64,000 nt of DNA, taken from Chitinophaga solisilvae (GTDB taxonomy: Bacteria > Bacteroidota > Bacteroidia > Chitinophagales > Chitinophagaceae). The stretch is taken from contig NZ_JAABOK010000005.1 in assembly GCF_009928525.1 (NCBI RefSeq), forward strand, positions 434,692 to 498,691, written 5' to 3'. A program made the translations under genes and the position numbers. The notes under the pieces are model-generated. The model worked only from the letters and a program-made list of their open reading frames with translations, ran no database searches and had not been told where the DNA came from. Below, piece after piece: positions 1 to 7,626 of this stretch. Each line of letters starts with the position of its first letter. Positions within the stretch are counted from its first letter, which is position 1.

Positions 1-2
1 GA

Positions 3-1577
3 GAAATCAGGCCTGCCGGAAATATCCGGTATGTCTATATTTTTTCGGCCATCGCTTTATTTATTCTGCTGATAGCCTGTATCAATTTTATGAATATGAC
101 GACGGCCCTGGCAGCGAAGCGTTCCCGGGAAGTAGGGGTGCGTAAGGCTTTGGGCACAGGCCGCCGGGAGCTGATACTGCAGTTTCTGACAGAGTCGGGA
201 TTGCTGGCTATCGTTGCTTTTTTGCTGGCGCTGGGGCTGGCAGCGGTTTTTATCCCCGCCTTCAATCAGCTGACGGGTAAAGAAGTAAGCATCGGCATGT
301 TGCTGCAGCCTCAGATACTGCCGCTATTGCTGGTGGCCCCATTGCTGACCGGGCTGCTGGCCGGCAGCTACCCCGCCCTGTTTCTGTCTGCCTTCCGGCC
401 TATAGAAGCATTGAAGGGCAGGGTGAAATCTGCCGGTGCTGACAGCGGCCTGCGCAGAGGCCTGGTAGTATTTCAGTTTGCCACTTCTATTGTACTGATC
501 GTTGGAACGCTGGTGGTGTATCAGCAGCTGTATTTCATCCAGCATAAGAACCTGGGCTACAATAAGGATCAGGTACTGGTGATTAATGGCACCGGGGCGC
601 TGAACAATGATGCATCCGCGTTCAGGAATGAAGTGTTGCAGTTGCCCGGTGTAAAAAGCGGTACACTCAGTTCTTTCCTGCCGGTGAGCAACGCCAGCCG
701 CAACAGTAATATGGTAGCCCCCTCCCGTGCAATGAAGCCTGATGAAACATTCGGTATGCAGGAGTGGTATGTGGATGAAGACTATATACAGACCATGGGT
801 ATGGAGGTACTGAAGGGGAGAGGTTTCTCCCGCGATTATGGGGATAAAAATGTCATCATCATCAATGAAGCTGCAGCCAGACGTATGGGGAAAGGAGATC
901 CCGTCGGAAAAATGATTTTTGAATTATCTATGGGTACCAGTGCCAACGGCTATACGGTGGTAGGGGTAGTCAAAGATTTTAACTATGAAACACTGCATCA
1001 GCCAGTGCAGCCGCTGGGGCTGATATTGGGGACAGATATCTCCTCGGCGGCATTTAAGATTACCGTGAATGAACATGTGGATAAGCTCCTGCAGGATATT
1101 CAGGGGAAATGGAGTTCTTTCGCACCAGGGCTGCCTTTCAGTTATAATTTTCTTGATAAATCTTTTGAAGAGATGTATCAGGGAGAACAGCAGGTGGGCC
1201 GCCTGGCGCTGCTGTTTTCATCGCTGGCTATTCTGATTGCCTGCCTGGGTATATTCGGACTGGCCACTTTCATGGCGGAGCAGCGCACCCGGGAAATAGG
1301 GGTACGCAAGGTGCTGGGCGCAAGTGCGCAAAGCATCGTGCATCTCCTGAACCGTGAGTTTCTGCGTTTGGTAACGGCAGCCTTTATCATCGCTGTGCCT
1401 GTTTCCTGGTGGATGATGAATAAGTGGCTGGCAGATTTTGAATACCGTATCCGTATCAGCTGGTGGGTATTTGCAGCTGCCGGTGCAACGGCTATCCTGA
1501 TAGCGCTGTTTACAGTCAGTTTTCAGTCTGTGAAGGCGGCGCTGACAAATCCTGTTAAAAGTCTCAGATCAGAATAA
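3..1577 (+). CDS. ABC transporter permease, FtsX/MacB type (5' end outside window)
   Basis: Inner-membrane permease of the MacB/FtsX family; only the last 525 codons are here and the frame is open to the left edge. The visible part starts in a membrane segment (IFSAIALFILLIACINF) followed by the family signature REVGVRKALG. A second copy of the same arrangement follows near the C-terminus (LATFMAEQRTREIGVRKVLG), separated by an extracytoplasmic domain, so it has the duplicated FtsX layout common in Bacteroidota permeases of about 800 residues. The family works with an ATPase to move lipoproteins, peptides or drugs across the envelope; the substrate cannot be told. It ends 3 bp from the convergent esterase gene. 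Confidence 0.9.
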   Translation, partial: EIRPAGNIRYVYIFSAIALFILLIACINFMNMTTALAAKRSREVGVRKALGTGRRELILQFLTESGLLAIVAFLLALGLAAVFIPAFNQLTGKEVSIGMLLQPQILPLLLVAPLLTGLLAGSYPALFLSAFRPIEALKGRVKSAGADSGLRRGLVVFQFATSIVLIVGTLVVYQQLYFIQHKNLGYNKDQVLVINGTGALNNDASAFRNEVLQLPGVKSGTLSSFLPVSNASRNSNMVAPSRAMKPDETFGMQEWYVDEDYIQTMGMEVLKGRGFSRDYGDKNVIIINEAAARRMGKGDPVGKMIFELSMGTSANGYTVVGVVKDFNYETLHQPVQPLGLILGTDISSAAFKITVNEHVDKLLQDIQGKWSSFAPGLPFSYNFLDKSFEEMYQGEQQVGRLALLFSSLAILIACLGIFGLATFMAEQRTREIGVRKVLGASAQSIVHLLNREFLRLVTAAFIIAVPVSWWMMNKWLADFEYRIRISWWVFAAAGATAILIALFTVSFQSVKAALTNPVKSLRSE

Positions 1578-1580
1578 GTG

Positions 1581-2444
1581 TTAATTCCATCCATTTAACC
1601 GCATCCATTGGAGTACGGGGGGCAGCCACTCAGCCGGCTGCATCCCCGTTACAAACCCATGATCTCCCTGCTGATACAGCTGCATCGCTGCCGGCACATG
1701 ATTTTTCTTCAGCGCCAGGTAATAGTAAATACTGTTTTCTACGGGCACTATTTTATCTTCTTCGCTATGTATGATATAGGCGGGAGCAGTATGGCTGTTC
1801 ACCCGCAGGTCTGTGGAAAAGCGGGCATACAGGGCGGTATCGGCGCCGAGCAGGTGATCGCGTGAACCGCGGTGGCCTATGCTGTCGCTCATGCTGATAA
1901 CCGGATAGATGAGTACGGAGAAAGCGGGCTTGTTAGCAGTGTTGTCTGATAAAACGGCTGCAGACGATGCCAGGTGCCCGCCGGCTGAAAACCCCATCAC
2001 ACCTGTTTTTTCAGGATCTATATGATATTGGTCTGCATGCGCTTTCACATAGGCGATAGCTGCCTGTACATCTGTTAGCGGGCCTTTGCTTTTATCTGTC
2101 ATAATACGGCTGTCGGGCAGCCGGTAGCTGAGTACAAAGGCAGTGATGCCCTGAGACACCAGCCAGGCTGCCGGAATGTAGCCTTCCCGCTGCATCATCA
2201 GGCAATGGTAGCCGCCACCGGGACAAATAATAACAGCGCTGCGGCCTGCCTTGCCGGATGGCCGGAATACTGTCAGCGTAGGGGCGGTAACGTTATAGGC
2301 AATGCCACGGGTGCTGTCGGTATATTCTTTAACCGTACCGTTGGCAACGGCCAGCGGCACTGCGCCGGTATAAAGCGGAATAACCTGCTGCGCCTGCAGC
2401 GTGGCAGTATATATCAGCAGGATGCTGAGCAGTAACTTTTTCAT
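1581..2444 (-). CDS. Secreted alpha/beta-hydrolase, acetyl-esterase / xylan-esterase like
   Basis: A 287-residue hydrolase with an N-terminal signal peptide (MKKLLLSILLIYTATLQAQ), so probably periplasmic. The alpha/beta-hydrolase parts are in order: oxyanion motif PGGGYHCL near residue 75, nucleophile motif GFSAGGH near 153, acid in HSEEDKIVP near 226, and the terminal histidine in GDHGF near 260. The family removes acetyl or other ester groups from sugars; the substrate here is unknown. Transcribed leftward and convergent with the permease, and divergent from the unknown gene at 2572. Family call is firm, substrate is not. Confidence 0.85.
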   Translation of the reverse strand: MKKLLLSILLIYTATLQAQQVIPLYTGAVPLAVANGTVKEYTDSTRGIAYNVTAPTLTVFRPSGKAGRSAVIICPGGGYHCLMMQREGYIPAAWLVSQGITAFVLSYRLPDSRIMTDKSKGPLTDVQAAIAYVKAHADQYHIDPEKTGVMGFSAGGHLASSAAVLSDNTANKPAFSVLIYPVISMSDSIGHRGSRDHLLGADTALYARFSTDLRVNSHTAPAYIIHSEEDKIVPVENSIYYYLALKKNHVPAAMQLYQQGDHGFVTGMQPAEWLPPVLQWMRLNGWN

Positions 2445-2541
2445 ACGTGGAATTTATCTCTCTAAAATAAACATTCTCTTCAGATATTGATAGGTATCCG
2501 CAATTGTATCGGCTGACTTTGAGAAAGGAAAATAATCCGGT

Positions 2542-2570
2542 AATTTCAGGCGATTAATCTGCCTGAAATT
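2542..2570 (+). promoter_or_regulatory. 10-bp inverted repeat directly before a start codon
   Basis: AATTTCAGGC (2542-2551) and GCCTGAAATT (2561-2570) are perfect complements around a 9-nt spacer; the second arm ends one base before the ATG at 2572. It could be an operator in the divergent promoter region or an RNA hairpin that hides the start. What is seen is only the symmetry. Confidence 0.5.
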
Positions 2571-2571
2571 T

Positions 2572-3189
2572 ATGCCCGTAAAAAAAATAGCGCCTGTCAT
2601 TACTGTCTTCTGTTATCATCCCAGATTCCATGAATTTTATGTGGCAGCTGACCTGAAGTTTTATTTCAACCGCCATACCGGCAGCTTTGAAATGGATCAG
2701 CATCCGCACAGCGATCCCTTCCCTGTGCCGGTTGAGTTGCATAATACGGCAGATGCGGGTATCCTGCAATTTGATACGGTATACCGCGGGCAGCAAACAA
2801 CGTATGAGTTAACGGCGCTGCATCCCTGGGATATAGTGATATTTAACCTGGTCCGGGAGATCAGCCATGCGGATTTTACGTTCCATGATGATGACAAAGA
2901 CAAGATAGAATTGATTTTTGAGGGAGGAGATTTATCGAAGATTTATTTTTATAAGCATGAAGATGACCAGCTCATTGATTCATTGAGAATAGTACGTTAT
3001 GAAGGCAGTCTGCATCTGGTCAGGCAGCGTCCTTTTACCCGCATACCGCTGAAGGGCTTGGTGCTGGAAGGTAATCAGCTGCTGGCGCATACCGCTACGG
3101 AAATAATTCAATACACATTGCACACCCAACCTTTTATTCTTGGCATCATGAAGCAGCTGCTGGAGAACATCCAATTATCATCCGTTTAA
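2572..3189 (+). CDS. Hypothetical protein, 205 aa
   Basis: I do not recognise this protein. It has no signal peptide or membrane segment and is rich in aromatic, histidine and acidic residues (for example HDDDKDKIELIFEGGDLSKIYFYKHEDD near residues 105-132), with alternating hydrophobic patterns that suggest beta strands. The ATG at 2572 follows a 10-bp inverted repeat by one base. It is the only plausible gene in a stretch otherwise empty on both strands, and codon use resembles that of its neighbours. Divergent from the esterase; no operon partner downstream, where a decayed repeat follows the stop. Confidence 0.7.
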   Translation: MPVKKIAPVITVFCYHPRFHEFYVAADLKFYFNRHTGSFEMDQHPHSDPFPVPVELHNTADAGILQFDTVYRGQQTTYELTALHPWDIVIFNLVREISHADFTFHDDDKDKIELIFEGGDLSKIYFYKHEDDQLIDSLRIVRYEGSLHLVRQRPFTRIPLKGLVLEGNQLLAHTATEIIQYTLHTQPFILGIMKQLLENIQLSSV

Positions 3190-3240
3190 TAACGTAACCT
3201 CCCTCCAAACCTTCGCAATAGCTCCGCTCAACTCCGCTTC

Positions 3241-3331
3241 AATCTTCGCTCCAAATCCACTCCAATCTCCGCTCCAAATCCGCTCCAATCTCCGCTCCAC
3301 ATTCGTAATTCGCAATTCGTAATTCGTAATT
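3241..3331. repeat. 23-bp tandem repeat plus half of a family-A hairpin repeat
   Basis: A 23-bp unit containing CTCCGCTCCAAATCCGCTCC occurs about 2.6 times at 3241-3299. It is followed at 3300-3331 by a 32-base segment (starting CATTCGTAATTCGCAATTCG) identical to the right arm of the perfect hairpin at 51388-51454. No matching left arm is present, so this is a solo or decayed copy of the family described under findings. It lies between the 3' ends of two convergent genes. Confidence 0.85.
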
Positions 3332-3333
3332 GC

Positions 3334-4086
3334 TCAATAAGTAATTTCCGGCAGCCCTTCGTATTCAGCGCGTGTAATAACGGATTCATCATCCGGTTTT
3401 ACTTTGCGGACGGAGTTTACCGGCCAGTAGTCCAGGTTTTCGGAGGGGAGTTCATATTGCAGTATTTCACGTATATCCGTATCTGTTAGGTCTGGCTGTA
3501 TCCATTTTTCTGCGAGGGCGGGAGTGAGCATGAGTGGCATTCTGCCGGCGTTGTCGCCGCCGTTGTGTATCTGCCGCATGAGTTTGTTGGCGCTGCGTGT
3601 CAGCAGCGTAAAGGTGGGGATACGTTCGGGTTTATCCACATCCCAGGAGTTGGAGAGTGCCCACAGGCCGGCGATGAAGAAGATGTCTTCCTCACGGGAC
3701 CTGATATAGTAGGCGACTTTATTTTTCCATCCGGGGATCTGCCGGTATTCGAAGAAGCCGGTAGCGGGCACGAGGCAGCGCTGGTGCCTGATGGCGTTCC
3801 AGAGCGTACCGTTTTCCAGTACTTTTTCGCTGCGGGCATTCAGGAAGAGCTGTCGTTGTTTCCTGACTTTTTCCGGGGTGTCCAGCATTTTGGGGATAGG
3901 TCCCCAGGTGTATCTGTCGAGCCGGATACCGTTGTTATTCACTACTACGGGCCACTGCGGAAAGGACATGCCTATTTTGTGCCAGGTGTTGGTGACGTCA
4001 AGGTCCAGGTTGCCGGCGGTTTTCAGCACGGGCATAGCTTTGAGGATACCGGATAATTTAGCGGCCAGGGCGAGATCGTAGCACAT
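3334..4086 (-). CDS. SOS response-associated peptidase (SRAP / HMCES / YedK family)
   Basis: SRAP proteins link covalently to abasic sites in single-stranded DNA through Cys2 and so protect damaged forks. Here the protein begins MCYD, giving the required cysteine after Met removal. Other family signatures are NARSEK (residues 83-88), RCLVPATGFFEY (near 104-115, containing the active-site Glu) and the HNGG...RMPLML segment near 175-186 with the conserved His. Length 250 is close to the usual 220-240. It is the third gene of a leftward operon after umuD and a small unknown gene, 34 bp behind the latter, which fits a role in DNA damage. Confidence 0.92.
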   Translation of the reverse strand: MCYDLALAAKLSGILKAMPVLKTAGNLDLDVTNTWHKIGMSFPQWPVVVNNNGIRLDRYTWGPIPKMLDTPEKVRKQRQLFLNARSEKVLENGTLWNAIRHQRCLVPATGFFEYRQIPGWKNKVAYYIRSREEDIFFIAGLWALSNSWDVDKPERIPTFTLLTRSANKLMRQIHNGGDNAGRMPLMLTPALAEKWIQPDLTDTDIREILQYELPSENLDYWPVNSVRKVKPDDESVITRAEYEGLPEITY

Positions 4087-4120
4087 AACGGCAAAAATTC
4101 TGTTGCCGGTAAAGGTAATG

Positions 4121-4450
4121 CTAAATCTCTTCTGCTGTATCTGCGGGTACAGGTATCAGGGCTACATATATGCGGTATCCCGGCGGCTGTGAGGCGGCGG
4201 TGTACAGTTTGTCCACTTCTTCCTGATGATGTGAACGGTAAATATATTTTCGTCTGTCAAATCGTATTGTCTGAAAATGTGCGTTGGCCGAGGCGATATC
4301 TTTATATGGTGTGATCAGGAATACTTCTTTTGTGTTGACATCTGCGGAATTGAAACCTTCCGGAAAGGACTGGCGGACAAATAAACTGAATCCGTCTTCC
4401 AGCAGTGCGGATAACAGCGCTGCTGTCAATAAAACCGATGGGTGGTGCAT
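4121..4450 (-). CDS. Small hypothetical protein between umuD and SRAP gene
   Basis: A 109-residue protein I do not recognise. It starts 16 bp after the umuD stop and ends 34 bp before the SRAP gene, so it is very probably the middle gene of a three-gene operon. The N-terminus (HHPSVLLTAALLSALLEDG) is moderately hydrophobic but lacks a clear signal peptidase site; the middle is rich in charged and aromatic residues (FDRRKYIYRSHHQEEVDKLY). It occupies the place where a umuC polymerase gene is commonly found but shows no polymerase motif and is far too short. Function unknown; the context suggests damage response. Confidence 0.6.
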   Translation of the reverse strand: MHHPSVLLTAALLSALLEDGFSLFVRQSFPEGFNSADVNTKEVFLITPYKDIASANAHFQTIRFDRRKYIYRSHHQEEVDKLYTAASQPPGYRIYVALIPVPADTAEEI

Positions 4451-4466
4451 AACTGCTGTTATTTCA

Positions 4467-4877
4467 CTATTTACGTATGTCTACAATTACTGCCGTCACT
4501 ACGCCCCATACCTGGAATTCTGTGTCTTCAGCTATTACAAATGGTTTATAAAAAGGGTTTTCGGGGTGTAATACCCAATGGCGGCCGGCTTTTACCAGTC
4601 GCTTGATCGTAAATTCGCCATCCAGTACTCCTGCGATAATATCGCCGGTAGAAGGCTTCAGGGCGCGGTCTACTACCGCCAGGCAGCCGTCCGGTATATT
4701 GGCTGCGGACATGCTGTCGCCTTTTACACGTATAATAAAGGAGGCGCCGGGGTTAGGATGCAGGGTGCGGGAAAGGTCTATTTCCGCAATTTCGTCGGGG
4801 GCGGGTGAGGGAATCCCTGTGTTAATGTCAAAGAATGGCAGGGTCATGTTCAGCTCACTCAACTTCAATGCTTCCAT
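4467..4877 (-). CDS. umuD: UmuD-like S24 self-cleaving protein
   Basis: 136 residues, the UmuD length and without the DNA-binding domain of LexA. The alignable core is clear: TGIPSPAPD (residues 20-28) corresponds to the UmuD cleavage segment CGFPSPAAD, with Thr20-Gly21 at the expected scissile bond; catalytic Ser55 lies in VKGDSMS and Lys92 in GEFTIKRL. In other bacteria UmuD is cleaved after RecA activation and joins UmuC in polymerase V. No umuC follows; the operon continues with a small unknown gene and an SRAP gene. Its promoter carries symmetric sites overlapping the -7 element. Confidence 0.93.
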   Translation of the reverse strand: MEALKLSELNMTLPFFDINTGIPSPAPDEIAEIDLSRTLHPNPGASFIIRVKGDSMSAANIPDGCLAVVDRALKPSTGDIIAGVLDGEFTIKRLVKAGRHWVLHPENPFYKPFVIAEDTEFQVWGVVTAVIVDIRK

Positions 4878-4900
4878 ACAACTATCGCTTTAAATGAATA

Positions 4901-4944
4901 CTAATATTATTAGCAAAATAACGCTAATTTTTTTAGTTTCCAAA
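4901..4944 (-). promoter_or_regulatory. umuD-operon promoter with overlapping dyads (candidate operator)
   Basis: Reading leftward, TTTG (4944-4941), a 19-bp gap and TTATTTTG (4921-4914) match the Bacteroidota -33/-7 pattern with one mismatch. The dyad ATTAGC-N8-GCTAAT (4909-4928) covers the -7 box, and a second perfect dyad CTAATATTATTAG (4901-4913) adjoins it. This is where a repressor would be expected; which protein binds is not visible. Confidence 0.55.
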
Positions 4945-4969
4945 GGTTCTTAACAGGACGTTTACATTT

Positions 4970-5187
4970 TTTTATGTAATTATTTGAGATTTGGTCATTT
5001 ATAATGCAGCAAAGATTTTCAGGGATTTAATAAAAAGTATGCTGCGGTTTTTTTGCCTGCGTTTCTTTGAAGTAATTACACTGGTTTTTTATGTAATTAT
5101 TTGAGATATATGTAATGCGAAGATATGGATAGCTATTCTTTCGCTCAGTTCTTCGCGCTGTATAAATCTCAAATAATTAAATAAAAA
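4970..5187. repeat. Compound family-B inverted repeat
   Basis: Two left-arm copies (TATGTAATTATTTGAGAT at 4974-4991 and again at 5090-5107, each with an inner GCAGCAAAGAT or GCGAAGAT) face one right arm (CTTCGCG...AAATCTCAAATAATTAAAT, about 5153-5183). It fills the intergenic region between umuD and the his promoter. No gene is visible in 4878-5234 besides the regulatory sites listed. Confidence 0.8.
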
Positions 5188-5193
5188 AATAAC

Positions 5194-5223
5194 TTTGTTT
5201 TCCCGATTTACTTATTATTTTTG
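5194..5223 (+). promoter_or_regulatory. his operon promoter
   Basis: TTTG (5194-5197), 18-bp gap, TATTTTTG (5216-5223): an exact match to the Bacteroidota consensus TTTG / TAnnTTTG. The start point would fall near 5229-5231, only about 5 nt before the leader peptide ATG at 5235. Confidence 0.8.
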
Positions 5224-5234
5224 TACCCGACATT

Positions 5235-5300
5235 ATGATTACTAATATACATATCCATCATCACCATCATTCTTACCGCACCGGTAGGCTGGGATGTTAA
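5235..5300 (+). CDS. hisL: Histidine leader peptide (21 aa)
   Basis: A 21-codon reading frame encoding MITNIHIHHHHHSYRT followed by GRLGC and TAA. It has six His codons, five of them consecutive (5256-5270). It lies between a consensus promoter and a strong terminator hairpin ahead of hisG, which is the layout of a ribosome-mediated attenuator: stalling on His codons reports a shortage of charged His-tRNA. Too short for ordinary gene finding, but the His run and context leave little doubt. Confidence 0.93.
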   Translation: MITNIHIHHHHHSYRTGRLGC

Positions 5301-5362
5301 TGTGTATAACCACCATATTAGATCATCAACAGGGGCTTACCACAGCGGTAAGCCCCTTTTTT
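5283..5362 (+). terminator. his attenuator (terminator with competing antiterminator)
   Basis: Terminator stem GGGGCTTACC (5332-5341), loop ACAGC, GGTAAGCCCC (5347-5356), then TTTTTT. The leader segment GGTAGGCT (5283-5290), just downstream of the His codons, can pair with GGCTTACC (5334-5341, 8 bp with two G-U) and so block the stem. A ribosome stalled at 5250-5270 leaves 5283-5290 free (read-through); one that reaches the stop at 5300 covers it (termination). Confidence 0.88.
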
Positions 5363-5375
5363 ATTTTTACCCGAA

Positions 5376-6230
5376 ATGAAACTAAAGATCGCCATCCAGA
5401 AATCAGGACGCCTGCACGATGATTCCATCAAACTGTTGAAGGAATGCGGGATCGACATCAACAACGGTGTCAACAAGCTGAAGACAGAAGCCAGCAACTT
5501 CCCGCTGGAAGTGTTTTTCCTGCGTGATGATGATATCCCGCAATACATCGAAGATGGTGTGGCGGATATTGGGATAGTAGGGGAGAATGTAGTGCTGGAG
5601 AAGAAAAAGCAGGTAAACATCGTAGAGAAGCTGGGTTTCGGCAAATGCCGCCTTTCCATGGCAGTGCCCAAAGCTATGGAATACGCTTCTGTACAGGATC
5701 TCCAGCATACCCGCATAGCTACCAGCTATCCGGTAATTGTGAGTGAATTTCTGCAGCGGCATAACATTACCGCAGAAATTCACGAGATCAGCGGCTCTGT
5801 GGAAATTGCGCCGGGTATTGGTCTGGCTGATGCTATCTGCGATCTCGTCAGCAGCGGATCTACCTTATTTATGAACGGACTCAAGGAGGTGGAAACCGTA
5901 CTGAAGTCGGAAGCCGTACTGGCGGCCTGTCACCAGCTGCAGCCGGAACAACAGCAGCTGCTGGATAAGTTACAGTTCCGCATTCAGGCAGTAAAGCGTG
6001 CCAAGAATACCAAGTATATCCTGCTCAACGCGCCGAATGAAAAGCTGAATGAGATCATCGGTCTGCTGCCAGGGATGAAAAGCCCTACGGTATTGCCGCT
6101 GGCCCAGCAGGGATGGAGTTCTGTTCACTCTGTACTCAATGAAAATGATTTCTGGGATATCATCGAGAGCCTGAAAGCCGCTGGTGCACAGGGAATCCTG
6201 GTGGTGCCGATTGAAAAAATGGTGATCTAA
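5376..6230 (+). CDS. hisG: ATP phosphoribosyltransferase, long form
   Basis: First enzyme of histidine synthesis: joins ATP and PRPP to phosphoribosyl-ATP in the cytoplasm. The protein starts MKLKIAIQKSGRLHDDS and contains the PRPP/ATP-site segment GLADAICDLVSSGSTLFMNGL (about residues 150-170). At 284 residues it is the long HisG form; the C-terminal 75 residues (TKYILLNAPNEKL onward) are the histidine-sensing regulatory domain, so no HisZ partner is needed. First gene after the His attenuator, 13 nt after its T-run. Expected to be controlled both by attenuation and by histidine feedback. Confidence 0.97.
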   Translation: MKLKIAIQKSGRLHDDSIKLLKECGIDINNGVNKLKTEASNFPLEVFFLRDDDIPQYIEDGVADIGIVGENVVLEKKKQVNIVEKLGFGKCRLSMAVPKAMEYASVQDLQHTRIATSYPVIVSEFLQRHNITAEIHEISGSVEIAPGIGLADAICDLVSSGSTLFMNGLKEVETVLKSEAVLAACHQLQPEQQQLLDKLQFRIQAVKRAKNTKYILLNAPNEKLNEIIGLLPGMKSPTVLPLAQQGWSSVHSVLNENDFWDIIESLKAAGAQGILVVPIEKMVI

Positions 6231-6241
6231 AAATATTAGTG

Positions 6242-7507
6242 ATGCAAACAATCCGATTTCCTGAACCATCCGCCTGGAGTGCCCTGTTGCAGCGGCCTGT
6301 AATGGATACTTCCATGCTGGAGCAGAAGGTAGACGGCATCCTGCAGGATGTGCGCCGTAACGGCGATCAGGCAGTGCGCAGGTATGCCGCTGAATTTGAT
6401 AAGGTAATACTGACTGAACTGGAAGTGCAACCTGCCGCCTTCGCTGCTGCAGAGGCTGCCCTGGATCCTGCGCTGAAAGCCGCTATCCGGCAGGCGGCAC
6501 AGAATATTACCGCCTTCCATAAAGCACAGCAGGAACAGCCGCAGGTCATTGAAACCATGCCCGGTGTACAATGCTGGCGTAAATCAGTAGGGATAGAGAA
6601 AGTAGGGCTGTATATCCCCGGTGGCTCCGCACCGCTGTTCTCCACTATCCTGATGCTGGGAATTCCCGCTACCATAGCGGGTTGTAAAGAGATTGTGCTT
6701 TGCACGCCTTCCCTGCATCCGGCCATCCTCTACACAGCCCAGCTGGTGGGCATTTCAAAGGTGTTCACTATCGGCGGGGTACAGGCCGTTGCTGCGATGG
6801 CCTATGGTACGGAATCTGTGCCGCAGGTATATAAAATTTTCGGTCCCGGTAATCAATATGTTACCTGTGCCAAGCAACTGGTAAATAAAAGCGGCATCGC
6901 TATAGATATGCCGGCAGGGCCTTCAGAAGTGGCCGTACTGGCGGATGAGAGCTGTGTGCCCGGCTTCGTGGCGGCAGACTTGCTCTCGCAGGCAGAACAT
7001 GGTCCGGATAGCCAGGTGGTGCTTATCACCACCAGCGAAAAAGTTATTGCCGATGTGGAACAGGCGCTCAACGACCAGCTGGAGAGGCTTCCACGCAAAT
7101 CCATCGCCACAGAGGCACTGCTGCACAGCAAAATGATACTCGTAAAGGATATGGATACCGCCATAGCCATGATCAACGCCTATGCGCCGGAACACCTCAT
7201 CCTCGCTTGTAAAAATGAAATCAATATCGCTGATAAAATCACCAATGCAGGCTCGGTATTCCTGGGTAACTACACCCCGGAAAGCGCCGGCGACTACGCC
7301 TCCGGCACTAACCATACCCTGCCCACCAACGGCTACGCCAAAGCATACAGCGGCGTTTCGCTGGATAGCTTCGTGAAAAAGATTACCTTTCAGCAGATCT
7401 CCGCACAGGGCCTGCAACAGATCGGCGCTACCATCGAAACCATGGCTGCCGCCGAAGGCCTGGACGCACACAGGAATGCGGTAAGCATACGACTTAAAAA
7501 TATTTAG
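6242..7507 (+). CDS. hisD: Histidinol dehydrogenase
   Basis: Catalyses the last two oxidations, histidinol to histidine, using NAD and a bound zinc. Recognisable segments: GLYIPGGSAPLFSTILMLG (about 122-140), the conserved FGPGNQYVT and MPAGPSEVAVLADE stretches (about 200-230), SQAEHGPDSQV with conserved His, and ESAGDYASGTNHTLPT near 350-365 carrying the metal/catalytic His. 421 residues, typical. I chose the ATG at 6242; a GTG codon directly before it (6239) is an alternative. Starts 11 nt after hisG. The stop is followed 3 nt later by a family-B inverted repeat. Confidence 0.97.
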   Translation: MQTIRFPEPSAWSALLQRPVMDTSMLEQKVDGILQDVRRNGDQAVRRYAAEFDKVILTELEVQPAAFAAAEAALDPALKAAIRQAAQNITAFHKAQQEQPQVIETMPGVQCWRKSVGIEKVGLYIPGGSAPLFSTILMLGIPATIAGCKEIVLCTPSLHPAILYTAQLVGISKVFTIGGVQAVAAMAYGTESVPQVYKIFGPGNQYVTCAKQLVNKSGIAIDMPAGPSEVAVLADESCVPGFVAADLLSQAEHGPDSQVVLITTSEKVIADVEQALNDQLERLPRKSIATEALLHSKMILVKDMDTAIAMINAYAPEHLILACKNEINIADKITNAGSVFLGNYTPESAGDYASGTNHTLPTNGYAKAYSGVSLDSFVKKITFQQISAQGLQQIGATIETMAAAEGLDAHRNAVSIRLKNI

Positions 7508-7509
7508 TC

Positions 7510-7620
7510 ATTTGAGATGTTTTTATTTGAGATTTCTCTCCAATCATAGTCTCTTCCGGACTTGAATGCTTCAGCAGGTACCTTGTTCCGCAACAAATCT
7601 CAAATAAACACATCTCAAAT
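7510..7620. repeat. Family-B inverted repeat between hisD and hisC
   Basis: Left arm 7510-7535 (ATTTGAGATG then TTTTTATTTGAGATTT) and right arm 7595-7620 (AAATCTCAAATAAA then CACATCTCAAAT) are complementary with one mismatch over 26 bp, around a 59-nt spacer. It begins 3 nt after the hisD stop and ends 6 nt before the hisC start, inside the operon, so it is unlikely to be a strong terminator. Confidence 0.85.
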
Positions 7621-7626
7621 AAAAAA

